NCBI RefSeq assembly: GCF_000244915.1
Contig: NZ_CM001442.1
Span: 4,774,001-4,838,000 of the forward strand
From: Bradyrhizobium sp. WSM471
GTDB taxonomy: Bacteria > Pseudomonadota > Alphaproteobacteria > Rhizobiales > Xanthobacteraceae
Direction of reading: 5' to 3'
Length of the DNA: 64,000 nt
This document shows, piece by piece, positions 44,259 to 51,846 of this stretch. Positions within the stretch are counted from its first letter, which is position 1. Each line of letters starts with the position of its first letter. The notes under the pieces were generated by a model. The model had not been told where the DNA came from, did no database searches, and saw nothing but the letters and a program-made list of their open reading frames with translations. The position numbers were made by a program, and so were the translations under genes.

Positions 44259-44290
44259 TTAGTCGATATATATCTTAGTCACTAAGATAT
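44259..44290. promoter_or_regulatory. Probable MarR operator (palindrome with extra half-site)
   Basis: ATATCTTAG (44270-44278) and CTAAGATAT (44282-44290) form a 9-bp perfect dyad with a 3-base centre; a further TTAGTC at 44259-44264 repeats the half-site TTAGTC at 44275-44280. It lies 15 bases from the marR start and 49 from the monooxygenase start, suited to block both promoters. Confidence 0.75.
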
Positions 44291-44338
44291 TTAGCGACCA
44301 TAATTCTCCTGGCACCACGGAAACGTCGGGAGCAAGCG

Positions 44339-45535
44339 ATGTCCTATCGTCCCCGCAAGGCCCTGATCATCGGCGCCGGCATCGCCGGCCCCGTCGCGGC
44401 GATCCTGCTGCGCCGCGCCGGCATCGAGTCCGCGATCTACGAGGCCTGGCCCTATTCGAAAGGCATCGGCGGCGGCCTTCAGATCGCGCCGAACGGCATG
44501 CAGGTCATGGACGAGATCGGCCTTTCGAACGAGCTGATCAGCCGCGGCTCGATCGCGGAATCGTTCGACTTCTATTCGCAAGCCGGAGAGAGGCTCGGCT
44601 CGATCAACCGCGACATGGCGCGGCGCTTCGGCCAGCCCGCGGTCAATGTCTGCCGCGCCACGCTGAACGAGATGCTGATCGACAAGGCCTGGTGCGCATG
44701 CGTTTCGCTTTATTTCGAGAAGCGCCTGATCAAGATCGAGGATCGCGGCGACCAGCCGATCATCGCCTACTTCGCCGACGGCACCACGGCCGAAGGCGAC
44801 TTCCTGATCGGCGCCGACGGCGTACACTCGGTCGCGCGCCGCCAGGTGGTGCCGGACGGGCCGCAGCCGTTCGACACCGGATTGATCGGCTTCGGCGGCT
44901 TCGTGCCGCACGCCGTCCTCGACGGCCGGCCCATCGGCCGGAACGTCGAGACCACGTTCGGGCAGAGCGGCTTCTTCGGCTACGGCTATTGCAGCCCCGA
45001 TCCGGACGACGGCGTGATGTGGTGGAGCACGCAGCCGGCGCACGGCATGGACGCGGCGATGTTTCGCGCGCTCGACCACGCGACGCTGAAGCAGCATCTG
45101 CGCGGCTTCCACCGCGGCTGGCACGATCCGATCCCTGGCATCATCGAGGCAGCCGAGAACATCGTGGTCACCGACACGCTCGACGTCGACACCCTGCCGA
45201 CCTGGTCGCGCAAGCGCTCGCTGCTGATCGGCGATGCCGCCCATGCGACCAGCCCCCATGCCGGTCAGGGCGCCTCGCTCGCGCTGGAGGATGCGATGCG
45301 CCTCGCCCGGTTGATGCAGAAAGGCCAGGAACTCGGCGCCACTTTCCAGGCCTTCGAGGCCGAGCGGCGCCCGCGCGCGGAAAAGATCGTCGCCATGGCC
45401 CGCCGCAACGGCAACAGCAAGCGCGAGTTCAGCGCCACCGGCGCGTGGATCCGCAATCAGATGATGAAATGGCTGCTGCCGCTCGGCGCAAAGGGCATGG
45501 ATTTCATGTACGCGTACGATGCGCGGGCGGTGTAA
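44339..45535 (+). CDS. FAD-dependent monooxygenase
   Basis: The 398-residue protein is a PHBH-type flavoprotein: N-terminal GAGIAGPVAAILLRRAG (GxGxxG near 12-17), the DG motif GADGVHSVARRQV (around 158-170) and the GD motif LLIGDAAHATSPHAGQGASL (around 298-317). These enzymes hydroxylate aromatic or similar compounds with NAD(P)H and O2. GGGAGC precedes ATG 44339. The divergent MarR gene and its operator suggest substrate induction. The compound is not inferable. Confidence 0.88.
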   Translation: MSYRPRKALIIGAGIAGPVAAILLRRAGIESAIYEAWPYSKGIGGGLQIAPNGMQVMDEIGLSNELISRGSIAESFDFYSQAGERLGSINRDMARRFGQPAVNVCRATLNEMLIDKAWCACVSLYFEKRLIKIEDRGDQPIIAYFADGTTAEGDFLIGADGVHSVARRQVVPDGPQPFDTGLIGFGGFVPHAVLDGRPIGRNVETTFGQSGFFGYGYCSPDPDDGVMWWSTQPAHGMDAAMFRALDHATLKQHLRGFHRGWHDPIPGIIEAAENIVVTDTLDVDTLPTWSRKRSLLIGDAAHATSPHAGQGASLALEDAMRLARLMQKGQELGATFQAFEAERRPRAEKIVAMARRNGNSKREFSATGAWIRNQMMKWLLPLGAKGMDFMYAYDARAV

Positions 45536-45628
45536 GCGCATCAGGTCGAATCGTACTCGGCCTCGGCACGGGCGGCGCCAGAAGGACGCAGAGCGTCACC
45601 ACATAGTCGATGTCGGCACGACGATTGA

Positions 45629-46102
45629 TCAAGCCTCTGTAGCACTCTCTTGGTCTTCAAGCCTCTTGCGCAGCACCTTCATGAGGCGACCGGCGGCCCT
45701 GAGGTCTTCCATCGGCAGACCTTGCACGAGAGAGTTGATCCTGGGGTCATACAGGCGGATGGCAGCATCGTAAGTCTTCCGTCCCTTGTCCGTCAGCACC
45801 ACAAGGTGGGCGCGACGGTGATGTGGATTGGGCTCAAACGTAACGAGCCCCTCCTGCGCCAGGTCATTGACGATGCGCTGAACGTTCTGGCGGTTCGCTC
45901 CAAGGTCGCGGGCGAGCCAGGCGACCGGCTGGGCGCGGTCCGCGGCTACGATCGCCCCCAGAATTTGCCAGCGGGCGCTGGTCAGACCGAGCGGAGCGAC
46001 CAGCCGGTCGCCCCACGTCACGGTCAGGTTGTTGACCCTGAACAGATCGAGAATGAGGTCAGTCAAGGCATCACCGGCCGGAGATCGCTTCGTAACGCGC
46101 AT
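45629..46102 (-). CDS. MarR-family transcriptional regulator
   Basis: The 157-residue protein shows RWQILGAIVAADRAQPVAWL, ARDLGANRQNVQRIVNDLAQ (recognition helix) and the wing PNPHHRRAHLVVLTDKG of the MarR family. It is divergent from a small membrane protein gene, with two operator-like dyads between them. Convergent with the FAD monooxygenase (93 bases apart, no gene between). Confidence 0.88.
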   Translation of the reverse strand: MRVTKRSPAGDALTDLILDLFRVNNLTVTWGDRLVAPLGLTSARWQILGAIVAADRAQPVAWLARDLGANRQNVQRIVNDLAQEGLVTFEPNPHHRRAHLVVLTDKGRKTYDAAIRLYDPRINSLVQGLPMEDLRAAGRLMKVLRKRLEDQESATEA

Positions 46103-46120
46103 ATTGTCACCATGAATTTA

Positions 46121-46178
46121 TTGACACCATCATGTCAATATGGTTCTTTGCATCATCAATATCGACATCATCATGTCA
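46121..46178. promoter_or_regulatory. Two operator-like dyads, TTGACA-N6-TGTCAA type
   Basis: TTGACACCATCATGTCAA (46121-46138) is a perfect 6-bp dyad with a 6-base centre. GACATCATCATGTC (46164-46177) is a second site with the same spacing and a nearly identical centre. They lie between the divergent marR (start 46102) and the membrane protein gene (start 46220), and 43 bases (about four helical turns) separate their starts, favouring cooperative binding on one DNA face. Confidence 0.75.
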
Positions 46179-46219
46179 TATTGAACAAGCTAGCCGTTCT
46201 CGGTCAAGGAAACCCAATT

Positions 46220-46726
46220 ATGATCAAGGTGATTCATCCCATTGCTGGCGCCATCGCGCTTCTGACCATCTCGACGTTTTGGCTGTCGACCGCGCTCAGC
46301 GAGCTTTTCGCATCCCAAGCCGTCATCACCGCCGTCAAGACGGCCATACCGTGGGGCTTTCTTTTGCTGGTCCCGGCGCTGGCGGCGGCGGGCGGCACGG
46401 GCTTTACACTGGCACGGGGTCGGCGAGCCGGGCTGGTCGGCGCGAAGATCAAGCGAATGCCACTGATCGCCGGCAATGGCATCCTGGTCCTGGTCCCGGC
46501 CGCACTGTTCCTCGCACACAAGGCGAGCGCCGCCGAGCTCGATGCAGTCTTCTATGCAGTGCAGGCTGTCGAGCTTGCCGCAGGAGCTGTGAACATCACC
46601 TTGCTCGTGCTCAACACGCGAGACGGCTTGAGGATGAAAGGTCGGTTTCGCCGCCCGGGAGAGGCGAAGGTGACAGCTACTCCTCCACAGCGAACGTCAG
46701 CCCCGCGTTCTCGACCAGCCGCTTGA
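46220..46726 (+). CDS. Four-helix membrane protein under MarR control
   Basis: The 168-residue protein has four hydrophobic segments (about 7-27, 45-64, 79-98 and 107-127) and a basic C-terminal tail. I see no catalytic motif. The layout resembles small DoxX- or DUF-type inner-membrane proteins, but the family is not clear. AAGGAAACC precedes ATG 46220. The gene lies across from marR with a double operator. Its 3' end overlaps the convergent dehydrogenase-like gene by 50 bases, so the last ~17 residues are probably dispensable. Confidence 0.7.
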   Translation: MIKVIHPIAGAIALLTISTFWLSTALSELFASQAVITAVKTAIPWGFLLLVPALAAAGGTGFTLARGRRAGLVGAKIKRMPLIAGNGILVLVPAALFLAHKASAAELDAVFYAVQAVELAAGAVNITLLVLNTRDGLRMKGRFRRPGEAKVTATPPQRTSAPRSRPAA

Positions 46727-47855
46727 TCAGCTTGTGCCGCATCGCCGCGCCCGGCGTCCAGAAGCCGGCTGCGACGTCGGTCGTGTCACGCAGCATGCAG
46801 ATGGCGCATTCGGAGATCATCTTCGAGGTCGAGCCGTAGCCGGGATCGCGGTCGCCGGTGACGCCGGCGCGAACCATGCGGCCATCAGGTGCGATCGCGA
46901 TATAGAGCAGATCGAACAGACCGTTCTCGCGCTCTTCCTTCGACGGCCCCTCGCCCGGCTTCGGTGCGTCGGGGCCGGTCTTGCCCGCATTGGCAGCCAT
47001 CACGAGCTTGGCGTTGGCCTCCCCCTTCTCGCCGGGACCGGTCAGGACCATCTCGTCGTAGACGAAGTCCTGGCCGTAGGGAAATCCCATCAGCATGTTG
47101 GAGCGGTGAACGTTGCGCGTGTTGATCAGCGCCATCATGAACGGCGCCGCCCAGGATTGCAGGTCCTCCTCGAAGGCGGCCCTGTTGCCTTTCGGCTGCT
47201 TCGGGCCGCTGAAGCCGGGCGTCAGCGCAAAATGATCGTTGAGAATGGCGACAAGGCTGAGATCCTTCGCCACGGCATCGAAGGTCGCCTTCGCGCTCGC
47301 GGCGGTGCCGCCCGAGAGCGTGCCGCGCATGTCGCGCACGCGGCCCTTCACGCGCGGGGCCGGCGCGCCGAAGACATTTTTGGCCTCTTCCTGGACGAAG
47401 AACGTACCGAGCTCGAACGGCACGGAATCATAGCCGCACGAAAACACGATCCGCGCGCCGCTCTCTTTTGCGGCCGCCTCGTACTTGTCGATCATCTGGC
47501 GCATCCAGATCGGCTCGCCGCAGAGATCGAAATAGTCCGTGCCCGTGGCCACGCAGGCCGCGAGCAATTCCTCGCCGTAGAGCTGGTACGGTCCGACGGT
47601 GGTGATCACGGACATCGTCTGCTCCGCCATCGCCTTCAGCGAAGCCGCATCCGACGCATCCGCGACAATCAGCGCCGTATTCCCGGGCGCGCCGATCGCA
47701 TCGCGCACCGATTTCAGCTTGCCGAGGCTGCGGCCTGCCATCGCCCATTTGAGCGAATGGTCGCTCTTGTAATGCTGGGTCAGGTATTCGGCGACGAGCT
47801 GGCCGGTAAAACCGGTCGCGCCATAGACGACGATGTCGAATTTCGCAGAGCTCAT
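46677..47855 (-). CDS. Saccharopine dehydrogenase-like NAD(P)-binding oxidoreductase
   Basis: The 392-residue protein begins with a Rossmann fold, FDIVVYGATGFTGQLVAEYL (GATGFTG near residues 12-18), followed by the DLCGEPIWMRQMIDKYEAAA and SCGYDSVPFELGTFF segments characteristic of the trans-acting enoyl reductase / saccharopine dehydrogenase-like group. Such proteins reduce lipid or polyketide-type substrates in mycobacteria, but the bacterial majority is uncharacterised. ATG 47855 begins MSSAKFDIVV. The DUF169 gene lies 14 bases upstream on the same strand, so the pair forms an operon. Confidence 0.82.
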   Translation of the reverse strand: MSSAKFDIVVYGATGFTGQLVAEYLTQHYKSDHSLKWAMAGRSLGKLKSVRDAIGAPGNTALIVADASDAASLKAMAEQTMSVITTVGPYQLYGEELLAACVATGTDYFDLCGEPIWMRQMIDKYEAAAKESGARIVFSCGYDSVPFELGTFFVQEEAKNVFGAPAPRVKGRVRDMRGTLSGGTAASAKATFDAVAKDLSLVAILNDHFALTPGFSGPKQPKGNRAAFEEDLQSWAAPFMMALINTRNVHRSNMLMGFPYGQDFVYDEMVLTGPGEKGEANAKLVMAANAGKTGPDAPKPGEGPSKEERENGLFDLLYIAIAPDGRMVRAGVTGDRDPGYGSTSKMISECAICMLRDTTDVAAGFWTPGAAMRHKLIKRLVENAGLTFAVEE

Positions 47856-47869
47856 GGTCGGCCTTTGCT

Positions 47870-48652
47870 TTACTTCTTCGCGTAGCTCACGCCCATGCCG
47901 GCACGGACGTCGCTTTGAATCCCATAGGGCGGGATCGGATAGCGCAGGCCGTTCTTCGCCAGCGCCTTCATGCCCAGAACCGCCTTGGCGAGATGTTCCG
48001 GCTTCAAGGCCATCAGCATCTCCTCGTCCGGCACGCCGCCATAGCGCCGTTCGGCATAGCATGGCAAGGACAGGCTGGGCTCACCGCTCTTGAGCGCCCT
48101 GCCCCAGGAATCGGCGCAAGCGGTCTCGCCGACCACGCCCCATTCGAACTTCTTGTAGCCGGTGTATTGCAGCCCGTTGATCAGGATGATCATCTGCCCC
48201 GGGGTCGCGTAGACGAGACAGATGTCCGGCGGATCGAGCCGGCCGCTCGACAGCGGACTGACCGCGAGCGCCTGATATTGCCCGAACGGAACCACGTCCA
48301 GCGCCTCCTGGCGCTTGCGTGCGTCCTCTGCCGTGCCGTGCCAGACCCCGACATAGTTTTCGCCGGCGAGCCATTTCTCGTCCTGCGGTGCAAGGCCGAT
48401 CACCGCGCGGCATTGCGCGCCGACGAGATCGTCGGCGGTGATGCCGACGGTCCAGCCCAGACGCGCCGCCATGCTGACGATCTGGTCGGTGGTGTGGACC
48501 GCGTTCGGCCGCCGGATTTTCGGGATTGCCTCCATGTCCGCGGTGCGCGCGAACAGCTTCATGCCGATCACCGTGGTCTTCAGCCGCAGCAGGCTATTGA
48601 GATCGGCGACGAGCCCGGCAAGATCGATGCTGTCTGCACTCTGCTGTTGCAT
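47870..48652 (-). CDS. DUF169 family protein
   Basis: The 260-residue protein matches the DUF169 layout: an N-terminal DLAGLVADLNSLLRLKTTVI (then GMKLF), a conserved Cys in DDLVGAQCRAVIGLAP, AVSPLSSGRLDPPDICLVYA and a CYAERRYGGVPDEEMLMALK segment with conserved Cys and Arg. Known members occur widely in anaerobes and some proteobacteria with no proven activity; the conserved Cys may be functional. First gene of a two-gene operon with the NAD(P)-binding oxidoreductase. Confidence 0.78.
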   Translation of the reverse strand: MQQQSADSIDLAGLVADLNSLLRLKTTVIGMKLFARTADMEAIPKIRRPNAVHTTDQIVSMAARLGWTVGITADDLVGAQCRAVIGLAPQDEKWLAGENYVGVWHGTAEDARKRQEALDVVPFGQYQALAVSPLSSGRLDPPDICLVYATPGQMIILINGLQYTGYKKFEWGVVGETACADSWGRALKSGEPSLSLPCYAERRYGGVPDEEMLMALKPEHLAKAVLGMKALAKNGLRYPIPPYGIQSDVRAGMGVSYAKK

Positions 48653-48708
48653 GGCGTCCTCCCGGCCGGCAGTCGCGCGCCGGCGCTGTTATTGCTTCTT
48701 GAACGGTT

Positions 48709-49476
48709 CTAGTCCTTGGCCGGTCCCGGGAGCAACTCGCCAGTCCGGCCCATCAGGCGGTAGGCGACGAGCCCGATCCATTCGCGCACGGCGACCTCGG
48801 TTCGACCGAGCCCGTCCGCGCCGACATTGGTGAAAGAGAAAAGATCGTCACGGCCGCCCATTCGCCAGTCCACCGGATAGGCTTCGACCTCAAATCCCGC
48901 CTTGCGAAAGATCCCCATCGAACGCGGCATGTGAAAGGCCGAGGTGACCAGAAGCCAGCGTTCGCCCGGTTTGGGTGCCACCAATTGCCTGGTGAAGATG
49001 GCATTCTCGTAGGTGTTGCGGGAGTCCCGCTCGAGGGTCAGGCGCTGCTTCGCGATGCCCAGATTCTCCAGGATCGGCGCGGAGTAGTCGGCCTCGCGGG
49101 AGTCCGTCGAAACCAGGTTCGCGGTGCCCCCGGTGAAAACAACCCGCGTGTTCGGATAGCGGCGCGCGAGCTCGGCCGGCGCAAACAGGCGATCGGCCGC
49201 GTGCGCGACGATCGGCGTGCGGTGCGCCGCCGACAGATCGGTGTCGATCGAGCCGCCGAGCACGATGATGCCATCGGGCGCCCCGCGCGACGGATCCCAC
49301 GGCGGAAAACGCGACTCCAGCGGATAAAGCAAAAGGTTGCCGAGCGGCGAGAACGCGGCGAGTGCCAGCATGATCAGCGTGGCCGCGGCGAGCTTGCGAC
49401 CGAATGCGGCAAAGCGCGTCGCCATCAGGACAACCGAGACGATCCCGAGCTCGATCATCAAGTTGATCGGCAGCAC
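48709..49476 (-). CDS. YdcF/ElyC-family (DUF218) protein
   Basis: The 255-residue frame has a DUF218 domain: PDGIIVLGGSIDTDLS, NTRVVFTGGTANL, RLTLERDSRNTYENAIFTRQ and WLLVTSAFHMPRSMGIFRKA. Two N-terminal hydrophobic stretches place it in the inner membrane. ElyC/SanA relatives act in envelope biogenesis. The first standard start is GTG 49476, but coding-like sequence (LFVLSKTLGAA, as in related YdcF proteins) extends to about 49512, where a CTG follows GAGG; the true start may be there. A dispersed repeat abuts the 5' end. Confidence 0.8.
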   Translation of the reverse strand: MLPINLMIELGIVSVVLMATRFAAFGRKLAAATLIMLALAAFSPLGNLLLYPLESRFPPWDPSRGAPDGIIVLGGSIDTDLSAAHRTPIVAHAADRLFAPAELARRYPNTRVVFTGGTANLVSTDSREADYSAPILENLGIAKQRLTLERDSRNTYENAIFTRQLVAPKPGERWLLVTSAFHMPRSMGIFRKAGFEVEAYPVDWRMGGRDDLFSFTNVGADGLGRTEVAVREWIGLVAYRLMGRTGELLPGPAKD

Positions 49477-49529
49477 CGCGGCGCCGAGGGTCTTGGACAG
49501 GACAAAAAGCAGGGGAGCCTCGCTGGAAT

Positions 49530-49632
49530 GATCGTGCCTGGTGCGCGCGGGCTTGACCCGCCCGTCGATCTTCAGAAAGCTTCTTGGAAGAGGATCGATT
49601 GCCTGGTCAAGCCCGGCCGTCGCTCATGGGAA
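49530..49632. repeat. Degenerate palindromic repeat, family D-like
   Basis: GCGGGCTTGACCCGCCCGTC (from 49549) and GGTCAAGCCCGGCCGTCGC (to about 49624) form imperfect complementary arms, with GATC-containing inner bases. The second arm resembles the end of the repeat at 42326-42445 (CGGTCAAGCCGGGCGATGAC). It lies between the divergent YdcF and acetamidase genes. Confidence 0.5.
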
Positions 49633-49661
49633 GCTCAGAAACAACCGACCAGAGGCGGCCA

Positions 49662-50603
49662 ATGACCCATCACCACCTGCATTCCAGCCCCGAGACCTGT
49701 CATTGGGGCTTCTTCGAGGCTGCGCTCAAGCCCGTTCTCACGATCGCGAGCGGTGACGAGGTCACGATCGACACCATCAGCGGCGGTCCGGACATGCTGC
49801 CCGACCCCAGCAAGTTTCACATCCCGCCCGAGATGCACGAGGTTCACGCCAGGAACGAGCGCATGCTGCCGGGCCATATCCTCACCGGCCCGATTGCGGT
49901 CGAGGGGGCCGAGCCCGGCGACGTGCTCGCGGTCGAGATCTTGGACGTCCAGCTCCGGCAGGATTGGGGCTGGAACATGATCAAGCCGCTGTCCGGCACC
50001 CTGCCCGACGATTTCCACGAGACGCGCATCCTGAACATCCCGCTCGACCGGTCGCGGATGGTCGCCCGCATGCCGTGGGGGCTCGACCTGCCGCTCAAGC
50101 CGTTCTTCGGCGTGATGGGAGTTTCGCCGCCTCCCGCCTGGGGCCGCATCTCCTCGCTGGTCCCGCGCGCCATGGGCGGCAATCTCGACAACAAGGAGCT
50201 TGGCGCGGGTGGGACGCTGTACCTGCCGGTGTTCGTCCCGGGCGCGCTGTTCTCCTGCGGCGACGGCCATGGCGTGCAGGGCGACGGCGAGGTCTGCGTC
50301 ACCGCGATCGAGACCGCGCTCCAGGGCCGCTTTCGCCTGACGCTGCGCAAGGACCTCAGGCTCGACTATCCCCGCGGCGAGACGGCGACGCACTACATGA
50401 CCATGGCGATGGACCCCGATCTCGACCAGTGCGTGGTGCGGGCGCTGCGCGACATGATCGTGCTGCTCGGCGAGAGGCGCAATTTGTCGCGCGAGGACGC
50501 CTATACGCTGTGCAGCCTGGCGGCCGATCTGCGGGTGACCCAGACCGTGAACGGCTCCAAGGGCATCCATTGCATGATCGAAAAGGCGATCGTGCACGGC
50601 TGA
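49662..50603 (+). CDS. Acetamidase/formamidase family protein
   Basis: The 313-residue protein belongs to the FmdA_AmdA family of metal-dependent amidases that release ammonia from short amides. Marks are HWGFFEAALKPVLTIASGDE, the conserved MLPGHILTGPIAVEGAEPGD, FFGVMGVSPP and the loop LFSCGDGHGVQGDGEVCVTA with His, Asp and Glu. The start is ATG 49662 (MTHHHLHSS) with AGAGGCGG upstream. It is divergent from YdcF and stands alone. Confidence 0.88.
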   Translation: MTHHHLHSSPETCHWGFFEAALKPVLTIASGDEVTIDTISGGPDMLPDPSKFHIPPEMHEVHARNERMLPGHILTGPIAVEGAEPGDVLAVEILDVQLRQDWGWNMIKPLSGTLPDDFHETRILNIPLDRSRMVARMPWGLDLPLKPFFGVMGVSPPPAWGRISSLVPRAMGGNLDNKELGAGGTLYLPVFVPGALFSCGDGHGVQGDGEVCVTAIETALQGRFRLTLRKDLRLDYPRGETATHYMTMAMDPDLDQCVVRALRDMIVLLGERRNLSREDAYTLCSLAADLRVTQTVNGSKGIHCMIEKAIVHG

Positions 50604-50802
50604 GGCGACCTGCCCACGCCTGACCGGTCGAAGCCACGCCGCCGCCTGCCTGCCGCGCGGCTTGCCCAGTCATGCCTAATTTCCCTCGCGATTCCAACGA
50701 GCTGACCGAGCGCCGCAGCCTGCATTTGACTTCCGCCTCCAAACCTAAATAGAGTCTTAATCGTAACTTTTATGTACCCGCGTATGAGGCTAGCGTTTAG
50801 GC

Positions 50803-51000
50803 ATGGCCACCGAAAAAGCCGAGACTGACCGCATTCCCGTAACCTTGGCGCTCTCGACCATCACCTATCTGGAGAAACTGGTGAGACAGGGCACCCACGG
50901 CACCAGCGTTCCCGGCGTCGCACGTACCTTGATCGAGGAAGGTATCCGTCTCGCCATCAAGGACGGGCTTTTGTCGATTCGCGACAATGGCAGGACGTGA
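50803..51000 (+). CDS. Small ribbon-helix-helix-like protein (65 aa)
   Basis: The 65-residue protein has a short strand (IPVTLALSTITYLEKLV) followed by two helices (SVPGVARTLIEEGIRLAIKD), the general pattern of CopG/Arc-type DNA-binding dimers; this is pattern recognition only. The start is ATG 50803. The next gene, gcrA, begins 73 bases after its stop on the same strand. It could be a transcription factor or an antitoxin-like protein without a toxin; no toxin is adjacent. Confidence 0.6.
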   Translation: MATEKAETDRIPVTLALSTITYLEKLVRQGTHGTSVPGVARTLIEEGIRLAIKDGLLSIRDNGRT

Positions 51001-51073
51001 GCGCGCGCCGAACGTGAGGCGGACGGATCTCGAGAGGCGGATGGCCGACATCTGCAACCTGGGACCGTTACAC

Positions 51074-51553
51074 ATGCCTGTTCTCTCACCCACCTGGACC
51101 GACGAACGCATCGAACTGCTGAGGCAGCACTTCGAGGCCGGCCTCTCCTGCCGCGAGATCGCCGCCGACATCGGCGTCAGCCGCAATGCCGTGATCGGCA
51201 AGCTGTCCCGCCTCAATCTGACGCGCGGCCGGACCATCGACGACCGCAAGGTTCAGGACAGGGGCTCCGCGCCTTCGCGCACGTCACGGACGGTGCCGCG
51301 GCTGCAATACGAGATGCTCGCCACGATCTATGGCGAGACCGGTGCGCCGATGGTCGCCGGTCCGATCGACGACGCCAATCGCTGCTCGCTGCTGGAGCTT
51401 GCCGAGAACCGCTGCCGCTGGCCGATCTCGACGCCTGGCGCGGACGATTTCTGCTTCTGCGGCAACTCCGCACCCGACGGCCAGTCCTATTGCGCCGGCC
51501 ACAGCCGCCTCGCCTACCGGCCGAACTCGCGCGCGCGCGTCATGCGCGGCTAG
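51074..51553 (+). CDS. gcrA: GcrA-family cell cycle regulator
   Basis: The 159-residue protein has the GcrA N-terminal helix-turn-helix SPTWTDERIELLRQHFEAGL and the SCREIAADIGVSRNAVIGKL recognition helix, then a C-terminal sigma-70-binding region with several Cys (RCRWPIS, FCFCGN, SYCAGHSRLAYRP). GcrA promotes sigma-70 transcription at promoters with CcrM-methylated GANTC in alphaproteobacteria. The start MPVLSPTWTDE at ATG 51074 matches the family; an upstream in-frame extension is unlikely. A terminator follows. Rhizobial genomes can carry several GcrA-like genes, so this may not be the master copy. Confidence 0.85.
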   Translation: MPVLSPTWTDERIELLRQHFEAGLSCREIAADIGVSRNAVIGKLSRLNLTRGRTIDDRKVQDRGSAPSRTSRTVPRLQYEMLATIYGETGAPMVAGPIDDANRCSLLELAENRCRWPISTPGADDFCFCGNSAPDGQSYCAGHSRLAYRPNSRARVMRG

Positions 51554-51598
51554 AGTGATAGCCTGGAGCCATGTCCTAGAGCCATGTCCCAAAACGAA

Positions 51599-51630
51599 AA
51601 ACCTCCGGCAGGGCATTGCCGGAGGTTTCT
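51599..51630 (+). terminator. gcrA terminator
   Basis: AAACCTCCGGCA and TGCCGGAGGTTT pair around GGGCAT, 45 bases after the gcrA stop, with a short T-run. Confidence 0.75.
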
Positions 51631-51790
51631 GGAGGTTTAGCATCAAGTCAGAGCCGCAACTTTCGTCATCGGCTGGGGAGTTATATAGCTTAGTAACTCA
51701 GGTAAGTAAATAAGTTTGAGCCAGATCGGATCGCATGGCTCGTCTTCGCTGCCCGCACGGGCTGCCGGATTTTCCGAACGCCCCTCTTGT

Positions 51791-51822
51791 AAAAAAGCCC
51801 CGGCGGTTTCCCGCCGGGGTTC
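51791..51822 (-). terminator. Porin gene terminator
   Basis: On the minus strand AACCCCGGCGG and CCGCCGGGGCTT pair around GAAA and run into TTTTTTAC, 25 bases after the porin stop. Confidence 0.88.
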
Positions 51823-51846
51823 TCTGATCGATCCGCGAGACCGATG

